64,000 nt of DNA from CAVSDF01 sp963726715 (GCA_963726715.1 CAVSDF010000008.1:62001-126000), one strand, 5' to 3'; counted from the first letter of the stretch, positions 1 through 12,424 are shown. A program made the numbers and translations. The notes: generated from the sequence alone by a model not told the origin.

Positions 1-434
1 ACGGCACCGGCACGGCCCGTCCGGCACCGGTCGACGGAAGCGGCCGCATCACCGTCGCCGCAGGCGCGCTCGTGCGCGTGACGCTGCGCCTGACCAGCCC
101 GACCGAGCGCGCGTACGTGGTCGTCGACGACGCCCTGCCCGCGGGCCTCGAAGCGCTCAACGGCGCCCTCTCGACCACCGACGGCGCGGCGCTCGACGCC
201 GCCGGGGCCGGGCAGGACCGCTACTGGGGCTCGTTCAACCACACCGAACTGCGCGACGACCGCGTGCTCCTCTTCGCCGACCGCCTCGACGCCGGGCAGC
301 ACACCTACGTCTACCTCGCCCGCGCGACGACGCCCGGCACGTACGCCCTCCCGGCGGCGAGCGCCGAGATGATGTACCGCCCCGAAATCCGCGCCCGCAC
401 CGCGGGAGGCGCGTTCGTCGTGCGGCAGCCGTAA
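1..434 (+). CDS. Alpha-2-macroglobulin family protein, C-terminal fragment (5' end outside window)
   Basis: The reading frame is open from the first bases to the TAA at 432-434, giving about 144 residues. The C-terminal sequence has the signature of the last (MG10-like) domain of bacterial alpha-2-macroglobulins: VVDDALPAGLEALN, then DAGQHTYVYLARATTPGTY, then a Met-Tyr-Arg-Pro segment before the end. Family members are large periplasmic or outer-membrane-linked protease traps. The thioester region and bait domain would lie upstream of the window, so activity cannot be judged. A GTG at position 72 could be read as a start, but the homology runs upstream of it, so this is a truncated gene rather than a short one. 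Confidence 0.8.
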   Translation, partial: GTGTARPAPVDGSGRITVAAGALVRVTLRLTSPTERAYVVVDDALPAGLEALNGALSTTDGAALDAAGAGQDRYWGSFNHTELRDDRVLLFADRLDAGQHTYVYLARATTPGTYALPAASAEMMYRPEIRARTAGGAFVVRQP

Positions 435-659
435 CGGCGCTCGGTGCCGCGCCCGTCCTGAAAGACGGGATGGAAGAAGAGGCCGGGCGTTCGTTCCGCG
501 TGGGCGGAGCGGGCCCGGAGCGCGCGGATCGAACAGCGCGGCGGGCGCCGTCTCAAACCGGGACGTTGCGTGAGGGGCGCGGATGTTGGGTGGTCCAACC
601 GGTCTGTGAGCGCGCGGAAGGCGATTTCCGCCACGTGTAGACTCGGAGCGGCAAAAACG

Positions 660-673
660 AACACTAGAGTGTT
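660..673. promoter_or_regulatory. Small inverted repeat AACACT-AG-AGTGTT
   Basis: Perfect 6-bp arms separated by AG lie 57 nt before the ATG of the giant surface protein, in an AT-richer patch of the 296-nt gap after the alpha-2-macroglobulin gene. Its place suggests an operator, but no partner copy was seen elsewhere in the window and no clear promoter was found beside it. The rest of that gap shows nothing recognisable. Confidence 0.2.
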
Positions 674-730
674 ACGAAATGGCACGGCGATTGAGAAGCG
701 GGTCGGCAGATCCCTCGCTTCCCCTCCGCG

Positions 731-3700
731 ATGCCCTCCCGCTCTCGCTACGCCCGCGCCGCCGCCTTCGTCGCCGCCGCCGTCCTCGTGCTCGCCCTCC
801 TCCTTCCCTCGGGAGCCAAGGCGCTCGTCTACAACGCGCTGCCCGCCGGGTGGTCGCCGCCCGCGGTGACGCTCGGCCTCCAGAAGCGCGTCGTCGGCGC
901 GACGACGGTGGAGTCGGGCGCGCCGTTCCAGTACCGGCTGCTCTACAACTGCGTCTCGACGACCCAGGATTGCCAGAACGTGGTCATCACCGACGTACTG
1001 CCCGCCGAACTCTCCGGCGCCAGCGGCGACGTGACGCTCTCGTCGAACGCGCAGACGGCGAGCGCGGTCTACAACCCCGGCACGCGCACGGCGACGTGGA
1101 CGCTCGTCTCGCCCCTCGCGGCAGGCTCGTCGGGTGAGCTGCTCATCACCGTCCGCTTCCCCAACGGCTCGACGCCGAACGGGACGACGACCGTCAACTC
1201 GTCGACGATCACGGGCTCGAACGCGACGGCGCCCGTCACGGCGACCGCGCCGACGGTGACGGCGACGGCGACGGTCGAGGCGACGCTTAGCAAGACCAAG
1301 CTCTCGGGCGTGCTGACGGGGGAGAACATCGTCTACCGCGTCCGCACGGTCGTTTCGAACGGCAGCACGGGCGCGCTCGACCTCAACAACGTCGTCCTCA
1401 CCGACGCTCTGCAGGCGGGCGCCACCTTCGTCGCGGCCTCCAACGGCGGCACCTACGACGCGGGCACCAACACGGTCACGTGGCCCTCGTTCAACACGTC
1501 GGGCGGCGCCAACGTCGACCGCACCCTGACGGTGCGCTACGACGAGCCGACGTTCGCGTCGGGCCAGAGCGTCACCAACAACGCGTCGCTCACGGGCACG
1601 CCGGTCGGGCAGGCGGCGCCGATCACGCGCACCGACGCGGTCACCTTCACCCTCGCCGCGCCGACGTGCGCGGCGGGTGGCGTCACGCTCGCCTCGATCA
1701 CACCGAACGAGGCATCGGTCGGCTTCACGACCGGCTTCCGCGCGACGGTCCGGAACACCGGCAACATCCCGATCAACGGCTACGCCTTCACGCAGACCAT
1801 CCCCGCGCAGGTCGACGCGACGCGGCTCTACTACCGCGGCGACCCGGCTTACCCGGTGCGCGTGCGCTACCAGACGAACCTCGACGCCAGCTTCCGCCCG
1901 ACGCCGGGCGGCCCGTACACGAACAGCAGCTCGGTGCTCGTCTCGGCGCTCGGCCTCGGCGCGGGCGAGTACGTGACGGCGGTGCAGTACGACATTACCG
2001 GCGCCATCCCGGTCGGCTACAACCAGAACAACTACGGCTTCGACGGCACCGTCCTCGCCATCGACCGCAACGGCAACGCCGTCACGACCTCAACGTCGAT
2101 CACGACGAGCGCCGTTTCGGGCTTCTCGTGCGCCACGGGCGGCACGGGCGGCGGTCCGGGCGGATCGGGCACGGGGGGCGGCGGCGGAAACGGCGGCGCG
2201 GGCACCGGCATCACGCCGACCCCCGGCGGAATGGCCACCTCGGGCAACGTGCCCGTCGTGCCGCAGACCGCGTACCTCGACCTCAACAAGACGGCAACCT
2301 CGGGCAGCGACGTGATGCCGGGCGGCACCGTCACGCACCGCCTGCGCGTGCGCAACCAGACCTACGCGACGAACGACCTCGTCAACCCGGTCGTGAGCGA
2401 CCTCATCGACGGGCGCTACACCTACGTCGCGGGCAGCGCCTCCCCGGCGCCGCTCGAGGTCGTGCCGAACTACAACGGCTCTGGCAAGACGCTCGTCCGC
2501 TGGGCGCTCAGCGCGACGCTCGCCGCGGGCCAGTTCGCCGACATCACCTTCAACACGACCGTCGCCCTCAACCAGGCGCCGGCGACGATCCCGAACACGT
2601 ACTTCCTCACCAACGCCGACAACGGCCGCACGCGCGGCACCGGCACGCCGGACGTGAACGACCTCGACCGCGACGGCAACACGACCGAGACCGTCTACGG
2701 CTCGAACACGGCCAATGTCACCGTCCGCGCCGTCGTCACCGCCGAGTCGCGCAAGTGGGTCAAGGGATCGCTCGACACCGCCTACAACCGCTTCCCCGAC
2801 GTCGGGCAGACGGTGCCCGGTGGTCTCGCCGACTACCGCCTCGTCGTCTTCAACACCGGCAACGTCGGGCTGACGAACATCAAGATCGTCGACATCCTGC
2901 CCTTCGTCGGCGACACCGGCGTGCTCGACCCGTCGCCGCGCCAGAGCCAGTGGCGGCCCAACCTGATCGGGCCGGTCGCCGCGCCCGCGGGCGTGACGGT
3001 CTCCTACTCGACCGAGCAGAACCCCTGCCGCACCGACCTCGGCGTGAGCGGCCCGGCGGGCTGCACCGGCCCGGTCTGGTCGACGACGCCTCCGGCGGAC
3101 ATCACGAGCGTGCAGTCGCTGCGCTTCGAGTTCGGCGCGATGACCATCGCCTCGCGCGACTCGGTCGAACTGAAGTGGTCGATGCGCGCGCCCGTCGGCG
3201 CGCCCGCCAACATCGTTGCGTGGAACTCCTTCGGCTTCGCCGCCGACCGCGCCGACGGGCAGGGCAGCCTGCTGCCGTCGGAGCCGATCAAGGTCGGCAT
3301 CCGCGTCAACGCCTCCGTGCCCGCCGACTACGGCGACTTCGTCTGGGAGGACCTGAACGCCAACGGCGTCCAGGACCCGGGTGAGATCGGCATCAACGGC
3401 GTGCGCGTCGAGCTTACCAACGTCGGCCCCGACGGCGTCTACGGCACCGGCGACGACTACCCGGCGACCGACAACAACGGCAACCAGTTGCCCTTCACGA
3501 TCACCGGCAACGACTTCAACGGCAACCCCGGCTACTACCTCTTCCCGTTCCTCCAGCCCGGCACGTACGTAGCGAAGGTCCTGCCGCCGGCCGGCTACGA
3601 GATCTCGCCCCGCAACGCAGGCGGCGACGACGCCAAGGACTCCGACATCGACCCGGCGACGGGCCTGATCGCCCCGCGCACCCTCGCCGCCGGTGACTTC

Positions 3701-6700
3701 GACCCGACCAACGACGCGGGCCTCTACCGCCGCACCTCGCTCGGCGACTTCTTCTGGCACGACCTCAATGGCAACGGCGTCCAGGACGCCAGCGAGCCGG
3801 GCATCGGCGGCGCGACGGTCACGCTCTACAACGCGGCGGGCGTAGCCTCGGGCACGACGACGACGGCGGCCAACGGCAGCTACACCTTCGACAACCTCCT
3901 CCCCGAGCACCTACTCGGTCGGCTTCTCGAACCTGCCCGCAGGCTTCGTCTTCACCGGCAACGACGAAGGCGGCGACGACACCAAGGACTCCGACGCCGA
4001 CCGCACGACGGGCCGCACGCCTGCGCTCGCCGTCAACAGCGGCGTCCGCAACCCGACCTTCGACGCCGGTGTCTACACGCCCGCCCGCCTCGGCGACTTC
4101 GTCTTCATCGACGCGAACGGCAACGGCATCCAGGACGCCGGTGAGGCGCCCGTCGCGGGCGTCACCGTCACGCTCTACGGCGCCGACGGCACGACCGCCC
4201 TCGCCACGACGACCACCGCCGCCGACGGCAGCTACGCCTTCACCGGCCTGCGCCCCGGCGTCTACTCGGTCGGCTTCTCGAACCTGCCCGCGGGCTTCGT
4301 CCTCACGGCGAAGGACCAGGGCAGCGACGACGCGAAGGACTCCGACGCCGACGCCACGACCGGCAAGACGGCGCCCGTCACCCTCCGCTCCGGCGACAAC
4401 AACACGACGCTCGACGCCGGTCTCTACACGCCCGCCACCCTCGGCGACTTCGTGTGGATCGACGCGAACGGCAACGGCGTCTTCGATGCCGGTGAGGCGC
4501 CCGTCGCGGGCGTGACCGTCACGCTCTACGACGCCACCGGCACCGCCGTCGGCACCCGCACGACCGACGCGAGCGGCAACTACCTCTTCACCGGCCTTCG
4601 CCCCGGCACCTACACCGTCGGCTTCTCGACCCTCCCCGCCGACTACGTCTTCACGACGAAGGACGCCGGCGGCGACGACGCGAAGGACTCCGACGCCGAC
4701 CGCACGACGGGCCGCACCGGTCCGGTCGTTCTCGCCTCTGGCGACGACAACCGCACGGTCGACGCAGGCATCTACCTCCCGGCCACCCTCGGCGACCGCG
4801 TCTTCGACGACGCCAACGGCGACGGCATCCAGGAGCCGGGTGAAGGCGGCGTCGGCGGCGTGACCGTCACGCTCTACGCGGCCGACGGCACGACCGTCCT
4901 CGCCACGCAGACGACCGACGGCAACGGCAACTACCTGTTCACCGGCCTCACGCCCGGCACGTACGTCGTCGGCTTCTCCGGCATCCCGACCGGCAAGATC
5001 CTGACGAACGCCAACGTCGGCGACGACCGCTACGACAGCGATGCCGACCGCACGACCGGCAAGACCGGCCCGTACACGCTCGCCTCGGGCGACAACAACC
5101 GCGACGTCGATGCGGGCATCTCGCCTCCGGGCGCCGACCTCAGCCTGACCAAGTCGGTGCTGCCGGTCGTCTACGCCAAGGGGCAGACGCTCACGTACTC
5201 GGTGACGGTCCGCAACGCCGGTCCGCTCGACGCCACCAACGTCTTCGTGACCGACATCCTGCCGCGCGGCCTCGACGGCCCGACCGGCTCGGCCACCAAC
5301 GGCAGCATCTCGATGCGCGCCTGGCCCGACACCTCGCGCTGGATCATCCCGTTCATCGCCGCCGGTGACTCGGCGACGTGGACCGTCAGCGCCACGCTCA
5401 TCACCCGCGACGCCATCACCAACGTCGCCGAGATCGTCGCCGCCGACCAGTTCGACTTCGACTCGACGCCGGGCAACCACGACCCGACCGAAGACGACCA
5501 GGCGAGCGTCACCGTGACCGCCGGGCAGTCGTCCGTCGCCGACCTCTCGGTCGAGAAGACCGCGAACCGGACGCACGTGACCGCCGGTGACCAGATCATC
5601 TTCAACATCTACCTCCGCAACATCGGGCCCGCGGCCGGCACCAACGTGACCGTCCTCGACGCCCTCCCGGCGGGCCTCACGTTCGTCTCGGCGACGACCT
5701 CGACGGGCACCTACGACCCGGCGACCGGCCTCTGGACGCTCCCGACCATCGCCCGCAACACCCGCGAGCGCCTCACCATCGTGGCGACGTTCACCGGCAC
5801 CGCGCCGGTGCGCAACACCGCGCAGGTGCAGACGAGCGACCAGCACGACCCGGACTCCACGCCCGGCAACGGCAACCCCGCCGAGGACGACCAGTCGAGC
5901 GTCATCGTCGGCCCCGGCGGCGGTGGCGGCGCGACCCTGATCGACGTGAGCCTGACGAAGACGGCGAGCGCCCAGACGGTCGCCATCGGCCAGACGGTGA
6001 CCTACACGGTCGTCGCCCGCAACGCAGGCCCGGCGACCGCCACCGGCGTCGTCGTCCGTGACCTGCTGCCCGCCGGTGTCGACTTCGTGTCGGCGACGCA
6101 GACGGTGGGCAGCTACACGCCCTCGACCGGCCTCTGGCCCGTCGGCACGCTGACTGCGGGCCAGAGCCAGACGCTCACGATCACCGCCCGCGTCACCGCG
6201 AGCGGCGTCATCGTCAACACCGCCGAAGTGACCGCCCACGACCAGATCGACCGCGATTCGACGCCCGGCAACGGCAACCCGAACGAGGACGACCAGGCGT
6301 CGGCGCCGATCACCGGCGGCAGCGCCGCGAGCGCCGACCTCAGCGTCAACAAGACCGTCAGCACGCCCACGCCGCGCGTCGGCGATGTCGTGACCTACAC
6401 CGTCAACGTCTCGAACGCCGGTCCTGCCGGTGCGACGGGCGTGGTGGTGCGCGACGTGATGCCCGCGGGCCTCGCCTTCGTCCAGTTCAACGGCACGCCC
6501 TGCGGCGACGGTGAGCGGCCAGACGATCACCTGGACCATCGGCAGCCTCGCCCTCGGGCAGACGGTCAGCCTCAGCTACCAGGTGCGCGTGACCGCCGCC
6601 GGGTCGTACGAGAACGTCGCCGAGGTCACCCACAGCGACCAGCCCGACCCGGACTCGACGCCCAACAACGGCAACCCCGCCGAGGACGACCAGTCCGGCG

Positions 6701-8496
6701 CCCCGATCACCACCGGCGGCACGTCGGGCGGTGGAAACGCGGGCGTCGAATCGGACGGCTCGATGGCGACGATCCTCGCGCGCCGCCTGATGCTGCGCCG
6801 CGAAGACGTGCAGGCCCGCGCCTCGCTCCTCGACGTTCCCGTCGTGGCCTTCGACGCCAGCACGACCGCCCCGAGCCTCTCGCTCGACGGCACCGTGTCG
6901 GCGGCGCAGAGCGGCGCAGCCTCGGTCCTTCGTCAGATCGTGCCGACCGGCGGCCCGCAGCAGACCGCCGCGATGGAGACGACGCCCGGCGACCTCGTCG
7001 GCGTCACGAACGCCCGCGAAGTCGTGGCGACGGACTTCATCCGCCCCGACGGACGGCGCCTCGCCGCCCTCTTCGGCGCCACGAGCCCGAGCGGCGTCCT
7101 CTACGACCACACGAAGAACACCTGCGACCGGCTGGGCGGTGGCCGCCTCGACTACGTGCGGATGCTCGACGTGAACGGCCAGCCGTTCGTGATGTCGAAG
7201 CTGGTGCAGGCGACCGGTGAGGTCGACTACGCCGTCTCGTTCGTCGCCTACCGCATGGCGGCGGGCTACATCGTCGAGTCGCGCTTCGCCACGGCGCAGT
7301 ACGCGCCGCCGGCAGGCACGCAGGAGGTGCTCAACCTCCAGGTGTGGTCGGTCAGCCCCGAGTACACCGCCGGCCTCGTCGCCGACGTTCTCGCCCGCCT
7401 GCGCACGCAGGGTCCGGTCGAGATGCGCGGCGGCGCGACGCTCCCGTCGGTTTACGTCGTCGATGGGCGCTACGAAGGGGGCCAGATCCGCCTTCGCCTG
7501 CGCAACACGACCGGTGAGGCCGTGACCGTGCCCGTCGAGGGCAAGACGGCGACGACCGAGAGTGCGGCGACGAGTGGCCAGCGCCAGACGCTGCGCCGCG
7601 ACATCACCGTGCCTGCGGCCACGCCCGCCGCGCCGCTCGCCGAGGTCACCCTCGCCGTCGGCAGCCTCTTCGACGGCACCTTCACCCTCGCCACCGACGC
7701 CTCGCGCGACCAGTTCTACGTCGCCGACGGCACGTGGGGCCAGAGCGCGGGCACGGCGACCGTGACGACCTTCACGACGACCGCGGAGACGCGGGCGCCC
7801 GCCGCGGGCACCTTCCTCGTCGAGCGCAACGCGCGCATCGCCGGGACGGTGACCGACTACGCGAGCCTCTTCCGCTTCCTCCGCGCCGGTGGCGCGCCGC
7901 TCGACCTCAGCGGCTACCACTCGCTCGAGCTCACCTACCGCTCCGACGTGCCCGTTCAGGTGCTCGTCGAGAAGGCCTCGGTGACCTCGTGGGCCGGCAA
8001 GTTCGTCGCCGACCTCCCCGCCAACCCGGCGGGCGGCCCGGTGCGCATCCGCTTCGAAGACCTCGCCCCCGCGGGCGGCCAGAAGGGACGCTTCACCGGT
8101 GAGGACGTGACGATGATCGCCTTCTACGCGATCGGCGACCGCAGCCGCAGCCGCAGCTTCTCGCTCGACCTGTCGGATGTGCGCTTCGTCACCGGCGCCG
8201 TCACCGGCGTCGACGACGGCCCGACCGCCGTCACCGAACTGGCGCTCTCCGAGGCCGCGCCGAACCCGGTGCGCGACCGCGCCTCGATTCGCGTGGCGAT
8301 GCCCACCTCGGGCCGCGCCCGCGTGACGGTCTACGACCTGATGGGCCGCACCGTGGCAACGCTCCACGACGGCGACCTCGCCGCTGGAGAGACGCGCCTC
8401 GATCTCGACGCCGCGACGCTCGCCGCGGGCACCTACGTCGTGCGCCTCGAAACGCCGTCGGGCAACCGCACGCGCACGATCACCGTCGTCCGCTGA
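731..8496 (+). CDS. Giant T9SS-exported surface protein with DUF11 and SdrD B-like repeats (two frame breaks)
   Basis: About 2,590 residues once two +1 breaks are repaired: one at the CCCC run 3901-3904, one at the GG of 6510-6511. Order: signal peptide (residues 1-32, ending near GAKA); DUF11-like Ig-fold domains; a Gly-rich linker (about 2130-2230 nt); more DUF11; five SdrD B-like domains from about 3328 to 5120 nt, each opening with LGDxVWxDxNGNG and closing with DDAKDSDxDxxTG; four DUF11 domains opening with DLSLTK-type strands; a C-terminal half of unknown fold; and a type A T9SS sorting domain from about 8243 (PNPVRDRASIRV...LMGRTVATL). Families of this make-up act as surface adhesins or stalks. 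The SdrD domains probably bind calcium, inferred from their Asp/Asn-rich loops. It is the only gene between two unrelated neighbours and ends at a strong terminator. Confidence 0.88.
3328..5120 (+). repeat. Five in-gene SdrD B-like repeats, about 350 nt each
   Basis: Repeats start near 3328, 3738, 4090, 4440 and 4788. Copies 2 to 4 are very alike at DNA level (for example the stretches around GGCAACGG and CTCTACTCG), so they could expand or contract by recombination, and they are hard to assemble from short reads. The first frame break (3901-3904) lies inside copy 2. Confidence 0.85.
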
Positions 8497-8604
8497 CGCC
8501 ACGCAGCCGGGCGGCGCGCTCCCTCACCGGGGCACACCGCGCTGCTTCCCTCCCGGCCTGCCGCGCGCGCTGAGGACCGCTTCTCGCACGCAGGCCACCG
8601 CATC

Positions 8605-8646
8605 GGGGCCGTCCGGTTCACGCCGGACGGCCCCGTGCGTGTTTTT
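8605..8646 (+). terminator. Intrinsic terminator of the giant surface protein gene
   Basis: A perfect 12-bp stem (GGGGCCGTCCGG at 8605-8616, complement at 8623-8634) has a 6-nt loop and is followed by a five-T run at 8642-8646. It is the clearest plus-strand terminator in the window. Confidence 0.8.
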
Positions 8647-8656
8647 AGGGTTGATG

Positions 8657-8908
8657 GTTTGTTGTTGGTTGTTGATGGTGGGGGACGGTGCCAGGCGGGG
8701 CGGTGGGTAGCCCGTCGAAGGGCCGTGCGGTGGATGGACCGTGCGGTGGCCGTAGGGGCGGGTCTCCGACCCGCCCCCCACCGACCGTCCTCCGCCGCCC
8801 ACCGCCGCCCTCCGCCGCCCCGCCGCCCCGCCGCCCTCCGCCGCCCCGCCGCCCATCCCCACCTTCACCCGCCGTCTCGCCCCTGCATCCCCACAACCAA
8901 CAACAAAC
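8657..8908. repeat. Intergenic inverted-repeat module 1 (G/T arm ... C/A arm)
   Basis: The left arm GTTTGTTGTTGGTTGT (8657-8672) is matched 16/16 by its reverse complement at 8893-8908. Between them lie a palindrome of the GTAGGGGCGGGTC family (8752-8777) and a run of about 65 nt built from CCG/CCGCC units (about 8786-8853). It fills the gap between the convergent surface-protein gene and fabF. Confidence 0.75.
8752..8777. repeat. Palindromic repeat, GTAGGGGCGGGTC family, copy 1
   Basis: GTAGGGGCGGGTC then TCCGACCCGCCCC forms a hairpin. The same element occurs at 63847-63872 and, inverted, at 63970-63995. It is extragenic in all three places. Confidence 0.7.
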
Positions 8909-8915
8909 GACCAAC

Positions 8916-8952
8916 AAAACCGCCCGGCCCCCCATCACAGGAGACCGGGCGG
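8916..8952 (-). terminator. Intrinsic terminator of fabF
   Basis: On the minus strand the stem CCGCCCGG (8945-8952) pairs with 8920-8927 and is followed by TTTTG (8916-8919 read in reverse), just after the fabF stop codon. Confidence 0.6.
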
Positions 8953-8968
8953 CACCAGCACGACCCAA

Positions 8969-10228
8969 TCACTCCTCGACGCGGGTGAAGACGACCGACG
9001 AGTTGTGGCCGCCGAAGCCGAAGCCGTTCGACATCGCCGCGCGGAGGGCGCGCGGACGGGCGCCGTTCGTCGTGTAGTCGAGGTCGCAGGCCGGGTCGGG
9101 CTCGCGGACGTTGATCGTCGGCGGGACGATGCCATTGTAGAGCGCCAGGACCGTCGAGACGGCCTCGATGGCCCCGGCGGCGCCCAAGAGGTGGCCGGTC
9201 ATCGACTTCGTGGACGTGCACGAGATCGACGCCGCATCGTCGCCGAAGACCCCCTTGATGGCGTTCGTCTCGGCGACGTCGCCGAGCTGCGTGCTGGTGC
9301 CGTGCATGTTGATGTGCTCGATGTCCTCGGGCTGGAGCTCGGCGTCGCGCAGGGCGGCGTGCATGCAGGCGCGCACGCCGCGGCCCTCGGGGTCGGGGGC
9401 GGTCATGTGGTAGGCGTCGGCGCTGGCGCCGAAGCCCTTGACCTCGGCGTAGATGCGGGCGCCGCGTGCCCGGGCGTGCTCGTACTCCTCCAGAATGAGC
9501 GCGCCCGCGCCCTCGCCGAGCACGAAGCCGTCGCGCGTGATGTCGAACGGGCGGGAGGCGGTCTCGGGGCTGTCGTTGCGCGTCGAGAGGGCCTTGAGGG
9601 CGTTGAAGCCGCTGATGCCGAGCTCGGTGACCGAGCTTTCGGCGCCGCCCGTCACCATCACATCAGCGGAGCCGCGCTGGATGAGCATGAAGGCGTCGCC
9701 GAGGTTGTGGTTGCCCGTCGCGCAGGCGCTGACCGCGCTGTAGTTGGGGCCGCGCAGGCCGTGGATCATCGAGATGTGGCCGGGCGCGATGTCGACGATG
9801 ATCATCGGCACGAAGAACGGCGAGACGCGGTCGTGGCCCTCGGTGATGAGCACCTCGGTCTGCTTCTGGTACGTGAGCATCCCGCCCTGCCCGGAGCCGT
9901 AGACGACGCCGATGCGGGCGCGCTCGTCGTCGGTGAGCGTCGCCGTGTCGATGCCCGCGTCGCGGAGGGCCTCGGCGGCGGCGGCGACGGCGAAGTGCGC
10001 GAACGGGTCCATGCGCCGCGCGAGCTTGCGGTCCATGTGGTCCTCCGCGCGGAAGCCCTTGACCTCACCCGCGAACGTCGTCGCGTAGCCGGTCGTGTCG
10101 AACTTGGTGATCGGCGCGACGCCCGACGTGCCCGCGAGCGCGGCGGCCCAGAACGACGGCGCGTCGTTGCCGATGGGGGTGATGGCGCCGAGGCCGGTGA
10201 CGACGACGCGGCGGGGGGCGATGGGCAT
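8969..10228 (-). CDS. fabF: 3-oxoacyl-[acyl-carrier-protein] synthase II
   Basis: 419 residues, the usual FabF length. It condenses malonyl-ACP with acyl-ACP in type II fatty acid elongation. The N-terminus MPIAPRRVVVTGLGAITPIG is typical. The catalytic Cys lies in SACATGNHN, and the two catalytic His residues lie in NMHGTSTQLGD and SMTGHLLGAAGA. The ATG at 10228 fits the family start. It lies downstream of acpP on the same strand with a 170-nt gap that contains a hairpin, so the two probably share transcription with partial attenuation between them. No oddities seen. Confidence 0.96.
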   Translation of the reverse strand: MPIAPRRVVVTGLGAITPIGNDAPSFWAAALAGTSGVAPITKFDTTGYATTFAGEVKGFRAEDHMDRKLARRMDPFAHFAVAAAAEALRDAGIDTATLTDDERARIGVVYGSGQGGMLTYQKQTEVLITEGHDRVSPFFVPMIIVDIAPGHISMIHGLRGPNYSAVSACATGNHNLGDAFMLIQRGSADVMVTGGAESSVTELGISGFNALKALSTRNDSPETASRPFDITRDGFVLGEGAGALILEEYEHARARGARIYAEVKGFGASADAYHMTAPDPEGRGVRACMHAALRDAELQPEDIEHINMHGTSTQLGDVAETNAIKGVFGDDAASISCTSTKSMTGHLLGAAGAIEAVSTVLALYNGIVPPTINVREPDPACDLDYTTNGARPRALRAAMSNGFGFGGHNSSVVFTRVEE

Positions 10229-10325
10229 GGCGGCGGTGGGGCGGGCGGAACGGAAAGGGGCGGCGAAGGCGCGGGCGTGACGGGCACGAACGCCGCAAGC
10301 GCCGCGGAGGCTTCAAACGCGACGC

Positions 10326-10356
10326 GGCGCCCTCTCCGGGGGTCGAAGAGGGCGCC
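10326..10356 (-). terminator. Hairpin between acpP and fabF
   Basis: The 10-bp arms GGCGCCCTCT (10326-10335) and AGAGGGCGCC (10347-10356) are perfectly complementary, with an 11-nt loop. There is no T run. It may act as an attenuator or mRNA-stabilising hairpin that lets acpP be made in excess over fabF. Confidence 0.5.
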
Positions 10357-10398
10357 TGCGCGGAATCGGCGGCGGGTGAGCGCCGCGCGGGTCTGAGG

Positions 10399-10638
10399 TC
10401 AGGCCTCGACCTTGGCGTCGATGTACGTGACGGCGTCGCCGACGGTCGAGATCTTCTCGGCGTCCTCGTCGGGGATGGTGATGTTGAACTGCTTCTCGAA
10501 CTCCATCACCAGCTCGACGATGTCGAGCGAGTCGGCGCCGAGGTCGTTCGTGAACGACGCGTCGTGGTTGATGTCGGCCTCGTCGACGCCGAGCTTCTCG
10601 ACGATGATCGCCGTGACCTTTTCTTCGACCATGCTCAT
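10399..10638 (-). CDS. acpP: Acyl carrier protein
   Basis: 79 residues, very acidic, starting at MSMVEEKVTAIIVEKLGV. The phosphopantetheine attachment Ser is in GADSLDIVEL (about Ser37). The frame is open far upstream, but family length and the N-terminal sequence fix the start at the ATG of 10636-10638. It carries the growing acyl chain for FabF, encoded next. It is divergent from metK across a 335-nt gap. Confidence 0.96.
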   Translation of the reverse strand: MSMVEEKVTAIIVEKLGVDEADINHDASFTNDLGADSLDIVELVMEFEKQFNITIPDEDAEKISTVGDAVTYIDAKVEA

Positions 10639-10973
10639 GGATGCGGGGGAGATGCCAGCGCGAGGCTGGCGGATGGCCGGGCAGGCGGCGGGTCGCGCGG
10701 AGGCGTGGAGCCGGTCTGCCGGGCTTCGTGGGAGGGAAACATCGGCGCCGGAGGCCCCTCGCGGGGTGCGTTCGCGGTGCGGTGCAAGGGGCCAAGCTAC
10801 GGCACGGCGCCGACGGCGCGCAATCGCCGCGGCGCAAGGGCCGGATTCTGTGTTAAGTCGCGCCGCGCCGCCGGGCCGCCCCGGCGCACGCACGTATCCT
10901 TGATTCGCCCGCGCGCATTTCGCCGCGCCACGGGCTTCCGCCCTTCCTCCATACCCCCGCTTCCGCTGCGCCC
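10639..10973. other. Divergent acpP / metK control region, 335 nt
   Basis: No gene is visible. The metK-proximal part holds TATCCTTG at 10895-10902, which resembles the -7 box found before other genes here, but no TTG lies at the usual distance upstream. The rest is GC-rich with small palindromes. No SAM riboswitch fold was recognised. Confidence 0.4.
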
Positions 10974-12146
<1,173 letters not shown>

Positions 12147-12167
12147 GGCCGCTTCGCCTGTCTCTCG

Positions 12168-12197
12168 GAGGCGCCGCTCGGGTTCGGGCGGCGCCTC
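12168..12197 (+). terminator. Hairpin downstream of metK
   Basis: The perfect 10-bp stem GAGGCGCCGC (12168-12177) / GCGGCGCCTC (12188-12197) starts 22 nt after the stop. There is no T run, so termination strength is uncertain. Confidence 0.55.
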
Positions 12198-12248
12198 TGT
12201 GCATCTGGGGATGCCGCCTGCCCCACCGCGCCCGCTCCGCAAACGTAG

Positions 12249-12268
12249 GGGACGTGCTTGCACGTCCC
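12249..12268. repeat. Palindromic repeat GGGACGTGCTTGCACGTCCC, copy 1
   Basis: A 20-nt near-perfect palindrome preceded by GTA and followed by GC. It is extragenic, between metK and the TPR-like lipoprotein gene. Further copies lie at 18998-19013, 19088-19107 and 50144-50163. Confidence 0.8.
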
Positions 12269-12360
12269 GCGCCTCGCACCAGACCCGATGAGCGGAGCGG
12301 CAGCGGGTAGCGCGATGGATGGGGGTGCGGTGTCCGGCTCCGCATCGCCAGAAATGGGGA

Positions 12361-12391
12361 TTGACGCGCCGACGGATTCGGCCGCACCTTG
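12361..12391 (+). promoter_or_regulatory. Bacteroidota-type promoter of the TPR-like lipoprotein gene
   Basis: TTG at 12361-12363, then about 21 nt, then CACCTTG at 12385-12391. The predicted start of transcription is just before the ATG at 12425. The in-frame TTG at 12389 therefore falls inside the -7 box and is unlikely to be the start codon. Confidence 0.45.
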
Positions 12392-12424
12392 ACACGTCCC
12401 CTCGCCCTCCGATCCCCGGTCCCG

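Noticed and set aside
3901..6511. Programmed +1 frameshifting or phase variation in the giant surface protein
   Set aside because: The two sites share no slippery motif, and ten other single-base breaks occur in unrelated genes, so sequence error is the simpler explanation. The CCCC run is too short for typical phase variation.
2090..8502. Very long antisense open frames opposite the giant surface protein (2090-3910, 3819-6539, 6487-8502)
   Set aside because: They translate to Arg/Gly/Val/Asp-rich sequence without motifs, as expected from the opposite strand of high-GC coding DNA with rare stops. The same applies opposite the antiporter (27784-30144), CHAT gene (38987-42121) and subtilisin (41781-43796).
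10639..10973. SAM riboswitch upstream of metK
   Set aside because: No conserved SAM-riboswitch helices or terminator switch could be recognised in the divergent gap; only GC-rich small dyads and a possible -7 box are visible.
12389..12424. TTG at 12389 as start of the TPR-like lipoprotein
   Set aside because: It lies inside the predicted -7 box, and the ATG at 12425 gives a normal-length lipoprotein signal peptide.
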